From WTFY01 sp965220895 (GTDB lineage: Bacteria; Pseudomonadota; Gammaproteobacteria; UBA4575): a stretch of 64,000 bases of DNA. The position numbers and the translations under genes were made by a program. Below the pieces are notes generated by a model. The model did not search any database and was not told the DNA's origin. It saw only the letters and a list, made by a program, of their open reading frames with translations. The stretch is from positions 1,736,001 through 1,800,000 of the forward strand of contig OZ244850.1 of assembly GCA_965220895.1 (NCBI GenBank), read 5' to 3'. This document shows, in pieces, positions 1 to 9,239 of this stretch. The stretch's first letter is position 1. Each line of letters starts with the position of its first letter.

Positions 1-168
1 CGTTCCTTCGTGGTGCCGGAGATGGTCGGGGTCACCATTGCCGTACACAACGGCCGCCAGCACGTGCCGATCCTGATCAGCGAGAACATGGTGGGCCACA
101 AGCTGGGTGAATTCGCGATTACCCGGACCTTCAAGGGTCACTCGGGAGACAGGAAGGCCAAATCGTGA
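1..168 (+). CDS. rpsS: 30S ribosomal protein S19, C-terminal part (5' end outside window)
   Basis: Frame 1 is open from the window edge to TGA at 166-168. It reads RSFVVPEMVGVTIAVHNG and ends in FKGHSGDRKAKS, the usual S19 C-terminus. S19 binds the head of the 30S subunit next to S13. The N-terminal third is outside the window. The stop overlaps the rplV start (TGATG), as expected inside the S10 operon, so translation of the two is probably coupled. Confidence 0.95.
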   Translation, partial: RSFVVPEMVGVTIAVHNGRQHVPILISENMVGHKLGEFAITRTFKGHSGDRKAKS

Positions 169-500
169 TGGAGGTTTCAGCCAGACTTTCGTTTGTCCGC
201 ATTGCACCGCAAAAGGCGAGGCTGGTGGCAGACCAGGTGCGCGGCAAGGCGGTGGACAAGGCACTGGAGATCCTGAAGTTCAGCCCCAAGAAAGCGGCGG
301 GGATTATCCGCAAGGTGCTGGAGTCCGCGATTGCCAATGCCGAGCACAACGAAGGCGCGGACATCGACGAGCTCAAGGTTGAAAAGATCTTTGTGGATGA
401 CGGCCCGACCCATCGCCGTTTCAGGGCACGCGCCAAGGGCCGTGCCGCGAAGATCCTGAAACGCACGAGCCACATCACCGTGGTGGTCAGCGACGCCTAG
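168..500 (+). CDS. rplV: 50S ribosomal protein L22
   Basis: The 110-residue product has the normal L22 length. The N-terminal helix region (SFVRIAPQKARLVADQVRG) and the C-terminal beta-hairpin tip (DDGPTHRRFRARAKGRA) are clear. L22 lines the nascent-peptide exit tunnel. I chose ATG at 168, which overlaps the rpsS stop by one base; a GTG directly in front at 165 is an in-frame alternative. The next gene, rpsC, follows after 58 bases. Confidence 0.97.
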   Translation: MEVSARLSFVRIAPQKARLVADQVRGKAVDKALEILKFSPKKAAGIIRKVLESAIANAEHNEGADIDELKVEKIFVDDGPTHRRFRARAKGRAAKILKRTSHITVVVSDA

Positions 501-558
501 TGGGCAAGAAGTGCAGGAACCTCGATAACGAAATTTTGGCAGGAGTTGATTTCTAGAT

Positions 559-1233
559 ATGGGACAAAAAGTACATCCGACCGGCATGCGCCTTGGAATC
601 TCCACCGACTGGACGTCCAAGTGGTATGCCGATGGCGCTGATTATGCAGAGTTCCTGAGCAGCGATCTTGAGATCCGGGATTACCTGAAGAAAAAACTTT
701 CGCAGGCCTCGGTCAGCCGGATCCAGATCAACCGGCCTGCGCGTGCGGCCTTTATCACGATCCACACGGCTCGCCCCGGCATCGTGATCGGCAAGAAAGG
801 CGAGGACATCGAAGCCCTGCGACACGAGATCGCAAGGCGCACGGGCTTGAGCGTGAACAACGTGAAGATCAACATCGAGGAGATCCGAAAGCCTGAAATC
901 GATTCACAACTGGTTGCCGAAAGCATCGCGCAGCAACTGGAGCGGCGAATCACCTTCCGACGTGCGATGAAGCGCGCCGTTGGTAACGCCATGCGACTCG
1001 GGGCACTGGGCGTGAAGGTGAATGTGGCCGGTCGCCTGAACGGTGCGGAGATTGCGCGAAGCGAATGGTACCGGGAAGGCCGGGTCCCGCTGCACACCCT
1101 GCGTGCCAACATCGATTACGGTTTTGCGGAAGCCAAGACCACCTATGGAATTATCGGCATCAAGACCTGGATCTACAAAGGCGATGTGTTTGGTCTGGAT
1201 GCGAAAGAAAACGAAGATGGAGCCGAACAGTAA
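559..1233 (+). CDS. rpsC: 30S ribosomal protein S3
   Basis: The 224-residue product begins MGQKVHPTGMRLGI, the conserved S3 start. The KH domain GxxG-type loop (IVIGKKGEDIEALR) lies at about residues 75-88 and the S3 C-terminal domain (GVKVNVAGRLNGAEIAR) follows. S3 sits at the mRNA entry channel of the 30S subunit. A purine-rich stretch, GGCAGGAG, lies upstream of the ATG. It is in S10-operon order between rplV and rplP. Confidence 0.98.
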   Translation: MGQKVHPTGMRLGISTDWTSKWYADGADYAEFLSSDLEIRDYLKKKLSQASVSRIQINRPARAAFITIHTARPGIVIGKKGEDIEALRHEIARRTGLSVNNVKINIEEIRKPEIDSQLVAESIAQQLERRITFRRAMKRAVGNAMRLGALGVKVNVAGRLNGAEIARSEWYREGRVPLHTLRANIDYGFAEAKTTYGIIGIKTWIYKGDVFGLDAKENEDGAEQ

Positions 1234-1270
1234 GTCCGTATCCCGGAGCGAAGAGTTCAGTTGATTCAAG

Positions 1271-1684
1271 ATGTTACAGCCCAAACGTACAAAGTTTCGA
1301 AAACAGAGGAAAGGCCGCAACCGCGGACTTGCCCAGAACGGCAACAAGGTCAGTTTCGGGGAATACGGCCTGAAGGCCGTCACCCGCGGGCGCATCACTG
1401 CCAGGCAGATCGAGGCAGCGCGGCGTGCGATGACGCGCCATATCAAGCGTGGCGGCAAGATCTGGATCCGGATGTTTCCCGATGTGCCGGTGACCAAAAA
1501 GCCGCTGGAAGTACGCCAGGGCAAGGGCAAGGGAAACGTCGAGTACTGGGTGGCCAAGGTGCAGCCCGGCAAGGTGCTTTACGAGATGGAAGGCGTGGAT
1601 GAAAAGGTGGCCCGGGAGGCCTTTCGCCTGGCGGATGCCAAGCTGCCGATTCGGACCACCTTTGTCACGCGCAGCGTGATGTAG
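1271..1684 (+). CDS. rplP: 50S ribosomal protein L16
   Basis: The 137-residue product starts MLQPKRTKFRKQRKGRN and contains GRITARQIEAARRAMTRHIK and GKGKGNVEYWVAKVQPGK, hallmarks of L16. L16 helps form the A-site region of the 50S subunit near 5S rRNA. Length and order match the family. Only eight bases separate it from rpmC. Confidence 0.98.
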   Translation: MLQPKRTKFRKQRKGRNRGLAQNGNKVSFGEYGLKAVTRGRITARQIEAARRAMTRHIKRGGKIWIRMFPDVPVTKKPLEVRQGKGKGNVEYWVAKVQPGKVLYEMEGVDEKVAREAFRLADAKLPIRTTFVTRSVM

Positions 1685-1692
1685 CCAGGACT

Positions 1693-1890
1693 ATGGACAA
1701 GGAACTCCAGAACAAGAGCTACGAGGAACTCGGCAAGGAGTTGCTCGATTTGCGCAAGGAACAGTTCAATTTGCGCATGCAGCTGGGTACGGGTCAATTG
1801 ACCCGTGTGCACCAGTTCAAGGTCAACCGGAAAAATATTGCGCGGGTGAAAACGCTCATGAACCAGAAGTCATCAGAGAAGGATGCGTAA
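1693..1890 (+). CDS. rpmC: 50S ribosomal protein L29
   Basis: A 65-residue, largely helical protein with ELLDLRKEQFNLRMQLGTGQ and the C-terminal NIARVKTLMNQK. It matches L29, which sits at the peptide exit tunnel and forms part of the docking site for trigger factor and SRP. It lies between rplP and rpsQ, and its TAA ends just ahead of the S17 start. Confidence 0.97.
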   Translation: MDKELQNKSYEELGKELLDLRKEQFNLRMQLGTGQLTRVHQFKVNRKNIARVKTLMNQKSSEKDA

Positions 1891-1897
1891 GTTTCAG

Positions 1898-2173
1898 ATG
1901 TCCGAGGAAACCAAAAAAATCCGTACCCTGCAGGGCAGGGTGATCAGCGACCGGATGGACAAGACGGCGGTGGTGCTGCTGGAACGCCAGATCAAGCATC
2001 CGCTGTACGAGAAGTACATCCGCCGCTCAACGAAATTGCACGTGCATGATGAAAACAATGAATGCGCGGTGGGAGACGAGGTTTCGATCCGGGAGTGCCG
2101 CCCTGTGTCGAAAAAGAAATCGTGGCAGCTGGTCGAAGTGGTCAAGCGCAGCGAAGATTCCATGGCGGGATGA
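1898..2173 (+). CDS. rpsQ: 30S ribosomal protein S17
   Basis: The product has IRTLQGRVISDRMDKTAVV followed by the OB-fold strands ending VSIRECRPVSKKKSWQLVEV. S17 is a primary binder of 16S rRNA. I placed the start at ATG 1898 (MSEETKKIRTL, 91 residues), because homologues begin only a few residues before IRTLQG and AAGGA lies about 14 bases upstream. An in-frame ATG at 1883 would add MRKFQ and overlap the end of rpmC. Confidence 0.95.
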   Translation: MSEETKKIRTLQGRVISDRMDKTAVVLLERQIKHPLYEKYIRRSTKLHVHDENNECAVGDEVSIRECRPVSKKKSWQLVEVVKRSEDSMAG

Positions 2174-2180
2174 GGTTGAT

Positions 2181-2549
2181 ATGATCCAGATGCAGAGTAC
2201 CCTGGGCGTGGCCGACAACAGCGGTGCGCGCAAATTGCAGTGCATCAAGGTGCTGGGCGGCTCGATGCGCCGCTACGCGGGTATCGGCGACATCATCAAG
2301 GTCAGCGTCAAGGATGCCATTCCCCGGGGCAAGGTCAAGAAGGGCGAGGTGTACAACGCCGTGGTCGTGCGAACGGCCAAGGGCATTCGTCGCCCCGACG
2401 GCTCGACCATCCGCTTCGACAACAATGCGGCGGTGCTGCTGAACGCCCAACTGCAGCCGGTGGGCACGAGGATCTTTGGTCCGGTGACCCGGGAACTGCG
2501 CACCGAACGCTTCATGAAAATCATTTCCCTGGCCCCCGAAGTGCTGTAA
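2181..2549 (+). CDS. rplN: 50S ribosomal protein L14
   Basis: 122 residues starting MIQMQSTLGVADNSGARKL, the exact L14 pattern, with IIKVSVKDAIPRGKVKKGEV and the terminal FMKIISLAPEVL. L14 forms part of the intersubunit bridge surface of the 50S subunit. It is the first gene of the spc operon. The reading frame remains open upstream to 2046, but that part overlaps rpsQ and does not resemble L14. Confidence 0.97.
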   Translation: MIQMQSTLGVADNSGARKLQCIKVLGGSMRRYAGIGDIIKVSVKDAIPRGKVKKGEVYNAVVVRTAKGIRRPDGSTIRFDNNAAVLLNAQLQPVGTRIFGPVTRELRTERFMKIISLAPEVL

Positions 2550-2587
2550 GCCGTTTAACCGTGAGACAACTATCAGGACTGATCAAC

Positions 2588-2902
2588 ATGCAAAGAATTC
2601 GCAGGGGAGATGACGTGATAGTGGTTGCCGGCAAGGACAAGGGCCGGCGCGGCACGGTATTGAAGGTGAACGAGGACCACGTGGTGGTGGAAAACATCAA
2701 CGTCGTCAAGAAGCACCAGAAGCCCAACCCGAATGCCGGTGTCTCGGGCGGCATCAACGAGCAGGAGTCGCCGATCCATGTCTCGAACGTCATGATTTTC
2801 AATCCGGTGACCAGCAAGGGAGACCGGGTCGGGGTGCGCACACTCGAAGACGGCAAGAAGGTCCGTTACTTCAAGTCCAACGGCGAAGTGGTCGATATTT
2901 AG
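2588..2902 (+). CDS. rplX: 50S ribosomal protein L24
   Basis: The 104-residue product starts MQRIRRGDDVIVVAGKDKGR, the KOW motif of L24, and contains NVVKKHQKPNPNAG. L24 initiates assembly of the 50S subunit. ATG 2588 is chosen over in-frame extensions because it gives the family length and begins exactly at the KOW region. It lies between rplN and rplE in spc order. Confidence 0.97.
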   Translation: MQRIRRGDDVIVVAGKDKGRRGTVLKVNEDHVVVENINVVKKHQKPNPNAGVSGGINEQESPIHVSNVMIFNPVTSKGDRVGVRTLEDGKKVRYFKSNGEVVDI

Positions 2903-2911
2903 GGATTGATG

Positions 2912-3451
2912 ATGTCCAGACTCCAGGATTTCTATCTGAACACGGTGCGTCCCCAGCTGATGGAAAAGCAGGGATACAAGAACCTCATGCAGGTGCCCCG
3001 GATCGAGAAGATCACGCTGAACATCGGCGTCGGCGAGGCTGCGCGCGACAAGAAAACCATCAAGGACGTGATTGCGGACCTCGAGAAGATCGCCGGACAA
3101 AAAGCGGTGGTCACACGGGCGAGGAAATCCATTGCCGGGTTCAGCATCCGCGAGAATTTCCCGATCGGCTGCAAGGTGACGCTTCGCAGGACGAGGATGT
3201 ACGAGTTTCTGGACCGGCTGATCAGCATCGCCATCCCCCGGGTGCGGGATTTCCGTGGCCTGAGTCCCAAGTCCTTTGACGGGCGGGGCAATTACAGCAT
3301 GGGTGTCACCGAGCAGATCATCTTCCCGGAAATTGACTACGACAAGATCGATGCGATCCGCGGCATGGACATCGCGATCACGACCTCGGCCAGAACCGAT
3401 GAAGAAGCCCAGGCATTGCTGGAAGCCTTCAGTTTTCCATTCAAGAGATAG
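2912..3451 (+). CDS. rplE: 50S ribosomal protein L5
   Basis: The product has MQVPRIEKITLNIGVGEA, IPRVRDFRGLSPKSFDGRG and IIFPEIDYDKID, typical of L5, the 5S rRNA and P-site tRNA contact protein of the central protuberance. Three in-frame starts are stacked (TTG 2906, ATG 2909, ATG 2912). I chose 2912 because AGGG at 2901-2904 then sits seven bases upstream and the length (179 residues) equals that of E. coli L5. Confidence 0.96.
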   Translation: MSRLQDFYLNTVRPQLMEKQGYKNLMQVPRIEKITLNIGVGEAARDKKTIKDVIADLEKIAGQKAVVTRARKSIAGFSIRENFPIGCKVTLRRTRMYEFLDRLISIAIPRVRDFRGLSPKSFDGRGNYSMGVTEQIIFPEIDYDKIDAIRGMDIAITTSARTDEEAQALLEAFSFPFKR

Positions 3452-3465
3452 AGAGTAGGTAGCCC

Positions 3466-3771
3466 ATGGCAAAGTTATCCATGCTGGAGAGAGAGAAAAA
3501 GCGCAACAAGACCGTGCGCCGCTGTGCCGACAAGCGTGCAAAGCTCAAGGCCATCGTCAAGAGTCCGACGAGCAGCTACGACGAAAAACAGGACGCCATG
3601 CTGCAGTTGCAGAAAATGCCGCGCAATGCGAGCCCAGTGCGGTTGCGCAACCGCTGCAGCCTGACCGGCCGCCCGAAAGGCTACTACCGGAAGTTTGGGC
3701 TGGGCCGCAACAAGCTGCGTGAGGCCGCCATGCGCGGGGATATTCCCGGGCTGGTGAAGGCCAGCTGGTAG
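3466..3771 (+). CDS. rpsN: 30S ribosomal protein S14 (zinc-free form)
   Basis: 101 residues, the length of the long S14 form. It contains MPRNASPVRLRNRCSLTGRP and ends GDIPGLVKASW. It lacks the paired CxxC zinc ribbon of the short S14, so it is the C-minus type. S14 is assembled into the 30S head. It is in spc order between rplE and rpsH. Confidence 0.97.
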   Translation: MAKLSMLEREKKRNKTVRRCADKRAKLKAIVKSPTSSYDEKQDAMLQLQKMPRNASPVRLRNRCSLTGRPKGYYRKFGLGRNKLREAAMRGDIPGLVKASW

Positions 3772-3807
3772 GCACGGATCGTTTAAAAAAGCACAGGCTG
3801 AAAGAAC

Positions 3808-4203
3808 ATGAGCATGAGTGACCCGATATCCGATATGTTGACGCGTATCCGCAATGGCCAGGAGGCCAGGAAAGTGACCGTCACGATGCCTTCCTCGAAA
3901 GTGAAAGAGGCGATTGCCAAGGTCTTCAAGGACGAAGGCTATATCGAGGATGTTTCCGTGAACAGCGAAACCGCCAAGGCGGAACTCACGATACGGCTCA
4001 AGTACTACATGGGTGAGCCGGTGATCAGCCGTCTCAGCCGCGTCAGCCGTCCGGGCCTGCGCAAATACAACAGTGCCGAGGACCTGCCGAGAGTGATCGG
4101 CGGGATGGGCGTTGCCGTGATTTCCACCTCGAAAGGCGTCATGACCGACCGCGCGGCACGGGCTGCGGGGCACGGCGGCGAAGTGCTGTGCACCATCGAG
4201 TAA
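3808..4203 (+). CDS. rpsH: 30S ribosomal protein S8
   Basis: 131 residues starting MSMSDPISDMLTRIRNGQEA, with the C-terminal DRAARAAGHGGEVLCTIE. S8 binds the central domain of 16S rRNA and in E. coli is the translational repressor of the spc operon; whether it regulates here cannot be read from the sequence. ATG 3808 gives the MSMxDPI start of homologues; ATG 3814 is an alternative. Confidence 0.97.
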   Translation: MSMSDPISDMLTRIRNGQEARKVTVTMPSSKVKEAIAKVFKDEGYIEDVSVNSETAKAELTIRLKYYMGEPVISRLSRVSRPGLRKYNSAEDLPRVIGGMGVAVISTSKGVMTDRAARAAGHGGEVLCTIE

Positions 4204-4225
4204 TGCAAGCTGTTTGAATCGAGCG

Positions 4226-4753
4226 ATGTCACGAATTGCAAAACAACCTGTTGAGATTCCCAAGGGTGTGGATGTGAAGCTGCAAGGCCAGCATCTGGCC
4301 ATGAAGGGACCGGTTGGAGAAATGTCAATGGACATCCACCGGGACGTCAGCGTCGAGCAAAAGGACAACCAGATCAATGTCTCGCTGGGCAAGTCCGGTA
4401 ATTCGGCCATGGCCGGCACCATGCGCGCCCTGATCAACAACCTGGTCACCGGCGTCAGCCAGGGCTTTGAGCGCAAGCTCGAACTGGTCGGGGTCGGATA
4501 CCGTGCGCAGGCGAGGGGCAAGGTCCTGTCGTTGACCCTGGGCTTTTCCCACCCGGTCGAGTATCCCGTGCCCGAGGGCATCAAGATCGAGACGCCCAGC
4601 CAGACCGAAGTGCTCGTACGCGGCACCGACAAGCAGAAAGTGGGACAGGTGGCGGCGGAAATCCGTGCGTTTCGCAAGCCGGAACCGTACAAGGGCAAGG
4701 GGATCAAGTACTCCGACGAGCGAGTGATCCGCAAAGAGGCGAAGAAAAAGTAG
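4226..4753 (+). CDS. rplF: 50S ribosomal protein L6
   Basis: 175 residues starting MSRIAKQPVEIPKGVDV. The second repeat contains LELVGVGYRAQARGKVLSLT and the C-terminus reads GKGIKYSDERVIRKEAKKK, both typical of L6. L6 lies near the factor-binding stalk base. ATG 4226 is chosen by homology, since an upstream in-frame extension to 4214 adds unrelated residues. Confidence 0.97.
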   Translation: MSRIAKQPVEIPKGVDVKLQGQHLAMKGPVGEMSMDIHRDVSVEQKDNQINVSLGKSGNSAMAGTMRALINNLVTGVSQGFERKLELVGVGYRAQARGKVLSLTLGFSHPVEYPVPEGIKIETPSQTEVLVRGTDKQKVGQVAAEIRAFRKPEPYKGKGIKYSDERVIRKEAKKK

Positions 4754-4764
4754 GTACCGAGCCG

Positions 4765-5118
4765 ATGACAAACAAGGTCTCAAGACTGCGAAGGGCGCGC
4801 AAGACGCGCGGCAAGATTGCCGAGCTGAAGGTGCATCGCCTGTGCGTGCACCGCACGCTCAGACACACCTACGCCCAGGTGATCTCGCCGGATGCGGGGA
4901 CCACCGTTGCATGTGCCTCTTCCCTGGAAGCCGAGTTGCGCAAGGCCGTCAAGCATACCGGCAACATCGAAGCGGCCAAGAAGGTCGGCGAGACGGTGGC
5001 CAAGCGTGCGAAGGAGAAAGGGGTAGTGGACGTCGCTTTCGACCGTTCGGGGTTCAGATACCACGGCCGCGTCAAGGCCCTGGCGGATGCCGCGCGCGAA
5101 GCCGGGTTAAATTTTTAA
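4765..5118 (+). CDS. rplR: 50S ribosomal protein L18
   Basis: 117 residues, the E. coli length. It has a basic N-terminus (KVSRLRRARKTRGKI), the core LRHTYAQVISPDAGTTVACAS and the C-terminal FDRSGFRYHGRVKALADAAR. L18 carries 5S rRNA into the central protuberance with L5. It follows rplF after 11 bases. Confidence 0.97.
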   Translation: MTNKVSRLRRARKTRGKIAELKVHRLCVHRTLRHTYAQVISPDAGTTVACASSLEAELRKAVKHTGNIEAAKKVGETVAKRAKEKGVVDVAFDRSGFRYHGRVKALADAAREAGLNF

Positions 5119-5139
5119 ACAGAAGGTACGTATATTGCG

Positions 5140-5646
5140 ATGGTAGCGAAAGAACCAGCTAGGATTCCTGATGGCCTTGAAGAACGACTGGTTGCCGTCA
5201 ACCGGGTTGCCAAGGTGGTCAAAGGTGGACGTCAGTTCGGCTTTACCGCACTGACCGTGGTCGGCGATGGCAACGGCAAGGTGGGCATCGGCTACGGCAA
5301 GGCCCGGGAAGTGCCCCTGGCGATCCGCAAGGCGATGGAAAAAGCGCGCAAGGAGATGAAACAGGTACCGCTCAAGGACGGCACACTGCATTACCCCGTG
5401 ATGGGACGCCATGGCGCTGCGAAAGTCTTCATGCAGCCGGCCTCCGTGGGTACCAGTATCATTGCAGGCGGGGCCATGCGTGCGGTATTTGAAGTCGTCG
5501 GCATCAAGAACATCCTGTCGAAATGCATCGGTTCCAAGAACCCGATCAACGTGGTGCAGGCGACCGTCAATGCGCTGAGCAGCATGCAGGAGCCGGACTA
5601 TATCGCCGCAAAACGTGGCAAGACCATCGAAGAGGTACTGTCCTGA
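5140..5646 (+). CDS. rpsE: 30S ribosomal protein S5
   Basis: 168 residues with the S5 double-stranded-RNA-binding region (LVAVNRVAKVVKGGRQFGF) and GDGNGKVGIGYGKAREVP. The C-terminal half is the S5 fold, with VNALSSMQEPDYIAAKRGK. S5 takes part in decoding fidelity and lines the mRNA entrance. An AGAAGG motif precedes the ATG. Confidence 0.97.
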   Translation: MVAKEPARIPDGLEERLVAVNRVAKVVKGGRQFGFTALTVVGDGNGKVGIGYGKAREVPLAIRKAMEKARKEMKQVPLKDGTLHYPVMGRHGAAKVFMQPASVGTSIIAGGAMRAVFEVVGIKNILSKCIGSKNPINVVQATVNALSSMQEPDYIAAKRGKTIEEVLS

Positions 5647-5665
5647 CCGACGGTGTGACCTGATC

Positions 5666-5848
5666 ATGAGCAAGCAACTGAAAGTGACACTGACGAAAAG
5701 CCTCAACGGCAGGCTTGCCGCACACAAGGCGTGCGCGCGCGGGCTGGGGATCCGGCGGATTCACAATCCGGTCACCGTGGCCGACACACCGGAGAACCGG
5801 GGCATGATCCGCAAAATTGATTACATGCTCCAGGTGGAGGAAGCCTGA
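5666..5848 (+). CDS. rpmD: 50S ribosomal protein L30
   Basis: 60 residues starting MSKQLKVTLTKSLNGRLAAH, then GLGIRRIHNPVTVADTPENR, a clear L30. ATG 5666 is selected because in-frame upstream sequence reaches back into rpsE and does not look like L30. L30 is a small 50S protein found in most, not all, bacteria. It lies between rpsE and rplO as usual. Confidence 0.96.
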   Translation: MSKQLKVTLTKSLNGRLAAHKACARGLGIRRIHNPVTVADTPENRGMIRKIDYMLQVEEA

Positions 5849-5859
5849 GGGCCAGGAAC

Positions 5860-6293
5860 ATGAAACTGAACGATCTGAAACCTGCACCAGGCAGCCGAAC
5901 CGAGCGCAAGCGCGTCGGGCGCGGCATCGGTTCCGGGTATGGGAAAACCGGAGGGCGGGGGCACAAGGGCCAGCATTCGCGATCGGGTGGTTACCACAAG
6001 GTGGGATTTGAGGGCGGCCAGATGCCGTTGCAGCGACGCCTGCCCAAAATCGGATTTCGCTCGCGCAAGTCCGCGGAGACGGCTGTACTGCGCTTGCATG
6101 AACTGGCCTCGATGGATTCCGGGGTGGTGGATATCGATGCATTGAAGAAGGCCGGGCTGGTGCATGCCGCGGCCAAGCGCGTCAAGGTGATTTTGTCCGG
6201 GAAGATCGAGGCCGCGGTGAAGACCAAGGGCCTGGTGTTTACGGCAGGGGCTAAAAAGGCCGTTGAAGCCGCTGGCGGGAGCATTCAGGACTG

Positions 6294-6294
<1 letters not shown>
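5860..6294 (+). CDS. rplO: 50S ribosomal protein L15
   Basis: 144 residues with the glycine- and arginine-rich L15 N-terminus (RKRVGRGIGSGYGKTGGRG and FEGGQMPLQRRLPKIGF) and a C-terminal Rossmann-like part (ALKKAGLVHAAAKRVKVIL). L15 is a late 50S assembly protein. Its TGA overlaps the ATG of secY (TGATG), coupling the two genes. Confidence 0.97.
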
Positions 6295-7637
<1,343 letters not shown>

Positions 7638-7654
7638 ACCAGGGTGAGAGAGCG

Positions 7655-7768
7655 ATGAAAGTACGGGCATCAGTAAAAAGAATGTGCAGGAACTGCAGGA
7701 TCGTTCGCCGCAACGGAGTGGTGCGCGTGATATGCAAGGATCCCCGACACAAGCAGCGGCAAGGCTGA
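7655..7768 (+). CDS. rpmJ: 50S ribosomal protein L36 (zinc-binding form)
   Basis: A 37-codon reading frame, MKVRASVKRMCRNCRIVRR then NGVVRVICKDPRHKQRQG, directly after secY where rpmJ ends the spc operon. Cys11, Cys14, Cys27 and His32 form the zinc ribbon of the C-plus form. L36 is the smallest 50S protein and binds near the peptidyl-transferase region. AGGGTGAGAG precedes the ATG. It is easily missed because of its size. Confidence 0.95.
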   Translation: MKVRASVKRMCRNCRIVRRNGVVRVICKDPRHKQRQG

Positions 7769-7812
7769 TGTCGGGTCGCAAACAGCAGAAAATTTTTTGA
7801 GGAAACATTGAA

Positions 7813-8169
7813 ATGGCACGAATTTCCGGGATCAACGTACCGGTGCACAAGCATGCGGAAATCGCCTTGACGGCCATCTACGGCATCGGGCGTTCCAGCT
7901 CCCGCAAGATCTGTGCTGCGGCAGGCGTCAAGGCGGGCACCAAGATCAAGGATTTGAGCGAGGACGAAGTCGGCCGCTTGCGCACGGAAGTCGCCAAGTA
8001 CCGTGTGGAAGGGGACTTGCGCCGCGAAGTGACCGTGAACATTAAACGACTGATGGATCTTGGAGCCTATCGCGGAATCCGGCATCGCCGCGGATTGCCA
8101 TTGCACGGGCAACGCACCCGTACCAATGCCCGCACCCGCAAGGGCCCGAGACGTCCCGTCAAGAGATAA
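7813..8169 (+). CDS. rpsM: 30S ribosomal protein S13
   Basis: 118 residues starting MARISGINVPVHKHAEIALT. The helix-two-turn-helix region is followed by the basic tail RGLPLHGQRTRTNARTRKGP, diagnostic of S13. S13 bridges the subunits and contacts tRNA. It is the first gene of the alpha operon, preceded by TTTTTTGAGGAAAC, which supplies a GAGGA ribosome-binding site. Confidence 0.97.
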   Translation: MARISGINVPVHKHAEIALTAIYGIGRSSSRKICAAAGVKAGTKIKDLSEDEVGRLRTEVAKYRVEGDLRREVTVNIKRLMDLGAYRGIRHRRGLPLHGQRTRTNARTRKGPRRPVKR

Positions 8170-8192
8170 GCAAGAGGGTATTCAGGATCATT

Positions 8193-8582
8193 ATGGCAAA
8201 AACACCGACACGCGCCCGCAAGAAAGCGAAACGCGTCGTAACGGATGGGGTGGCACACATTCACGCCTCCTTCAACAACACGATCGTGACGATCACCGAC
8301 CGGCAGGGGAATGCCCTGGCCTGGGCGACCTCGGGTGGCTCGGGATTTCGTGGTTCACGCAAGAGCACACCGTTTGCCGCGCAAACGGCGGCCCAGCGAG
8401 CCGGCCAGGTGGCACAGGAGTACGGCCTGAAATACCTGGAGATCCGGATCAAGGGTCCCGGCCCGGGCCGCGAATCGGCAGTGCGCGCCCTGAATGCGAT
8501 GGGATACAAGATCACCAACATCAACGACGTGACGCCGATTCCGCACAATGGCTGTCGTCCGCCGAAGCGTCGTCGAGTGTAA
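8193..8582 (+). CDS. rpsK: 30S ribosomal protein S11
   Basis: 129 residues with VAHIHASFNNTIVTITDRQG, GFRGSRKSTPFAAQTAA and the C-terminal DVTPIPHNGCRPPKRRRV, all typical of S11. S11 lies on the platform of the 30S subunit near the mRNA exit. It is in alpha-operon order between rpsM and rpsD. Confidence 0.98.
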   Translation: MAKTPTRARKKAKRVVTDGVAHIHASFNNTIVTITDRQGNALAWATSGGSGFRGSRKSTPFAAQTAAQRAGQVAQEYGLKYLEIRIKGPGPGRESAVRALNAMGYKITNINDVTPIPHNGCRPPKRRRV

Positions 8583-8594
8583 GGCAGGGTTAAG

Positions 8595-9215
8595 ATGGCA
8601 CGTTACTTAGGACCCAAATGCAAGATCAGCCGCCGCGAAGGCGCGGACCTCATGCTGAAGAGTCGCGCTCGCCCGCTCGATTCAAAATGCAAGATTGACA
8701 AGCTGCCTGGCCAGCACGGCGACAAGCGAGGCCGGGTTTCCAACTACGGGATGCAATTGCGCGAGAAGCAGAAACTGCGCCGCATCTACGGGGTGCTTGA
8801 GCGCCAGTTCAGGAACTATTACAAGCGGGCCTCGCGCCTGAAGGGCTCGACTGGTGAAAACCTGTTGAAGATTCTTGAGTGCCGGCTGGACAACGTCGTC
8901 TACCGGATGGGTTTCGGGGTTACGCGTGCCGAGTGCCGCCAACTCGTCAGCCACAAGGCCATCGAGGTGAACGGGGTGACGGTGAACATCCCTTCCTATC
9001 ACGTGTCTCCGGAGGACGTGATTTCGGTGCGCGAAAAGTCCACGAAACAATTGCGGATCAAGGATGCACTGAATGCAGCGGAACAGATCGGCTTGCCGGA
9101 CTGGGTGGACGTCGATGCCAAGAAGATGCAGGGCAAGTTCAAATCCATTCCGGAGCGTGATGATTTACCGCCGGATATCAACGAGTCGCTCGTGGTTGAG
9201 CTGTATTCCAAGTAA
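8595..9215 (+). CDS. rpsD: 30S ribosomal protein S4
   Basis: 206 residues, the family length. The N-terminus is MARYLGPKCKISRREGADL and the S4 RNA-binding domain lies at about residues 95-155 (CRLDNVVYRMGFGVTRAECR, LVSHKAIEVNGV). S4 nucleates 30S assembly and in E. coli represses the alpha operon translationally. The next gene is rpoA after 24 bases. Confidence 0.98.
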   Translation: MARYLGPKCKISRREGADLMLKSRARPLDSKCKIDKLPGQHGDKRGRVSNYGMQLREKQKLRRIYGVLERQFRNYYKRASRLKGSTGENLLKILECRLDNVVYRMGFGVTRAECRQLVSHKAIEVNGVTVNIPSYHVSPEDVISVREKSTKQLRIKDALNAAEQIGLPDWVDVDAKKMQGKFKSIPERDDLPPDINESLVVELYSK

Positions 9216-9239
9216 CGAGAATTTAAGGGGTTAGCATAA

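Noticed and set aside
3475..4734. 419-codon minus-strand frame across rpsN, rpsH and rplF
   Set aside because: Antisense to three certain ribosomal genes, with no recognisable domain.
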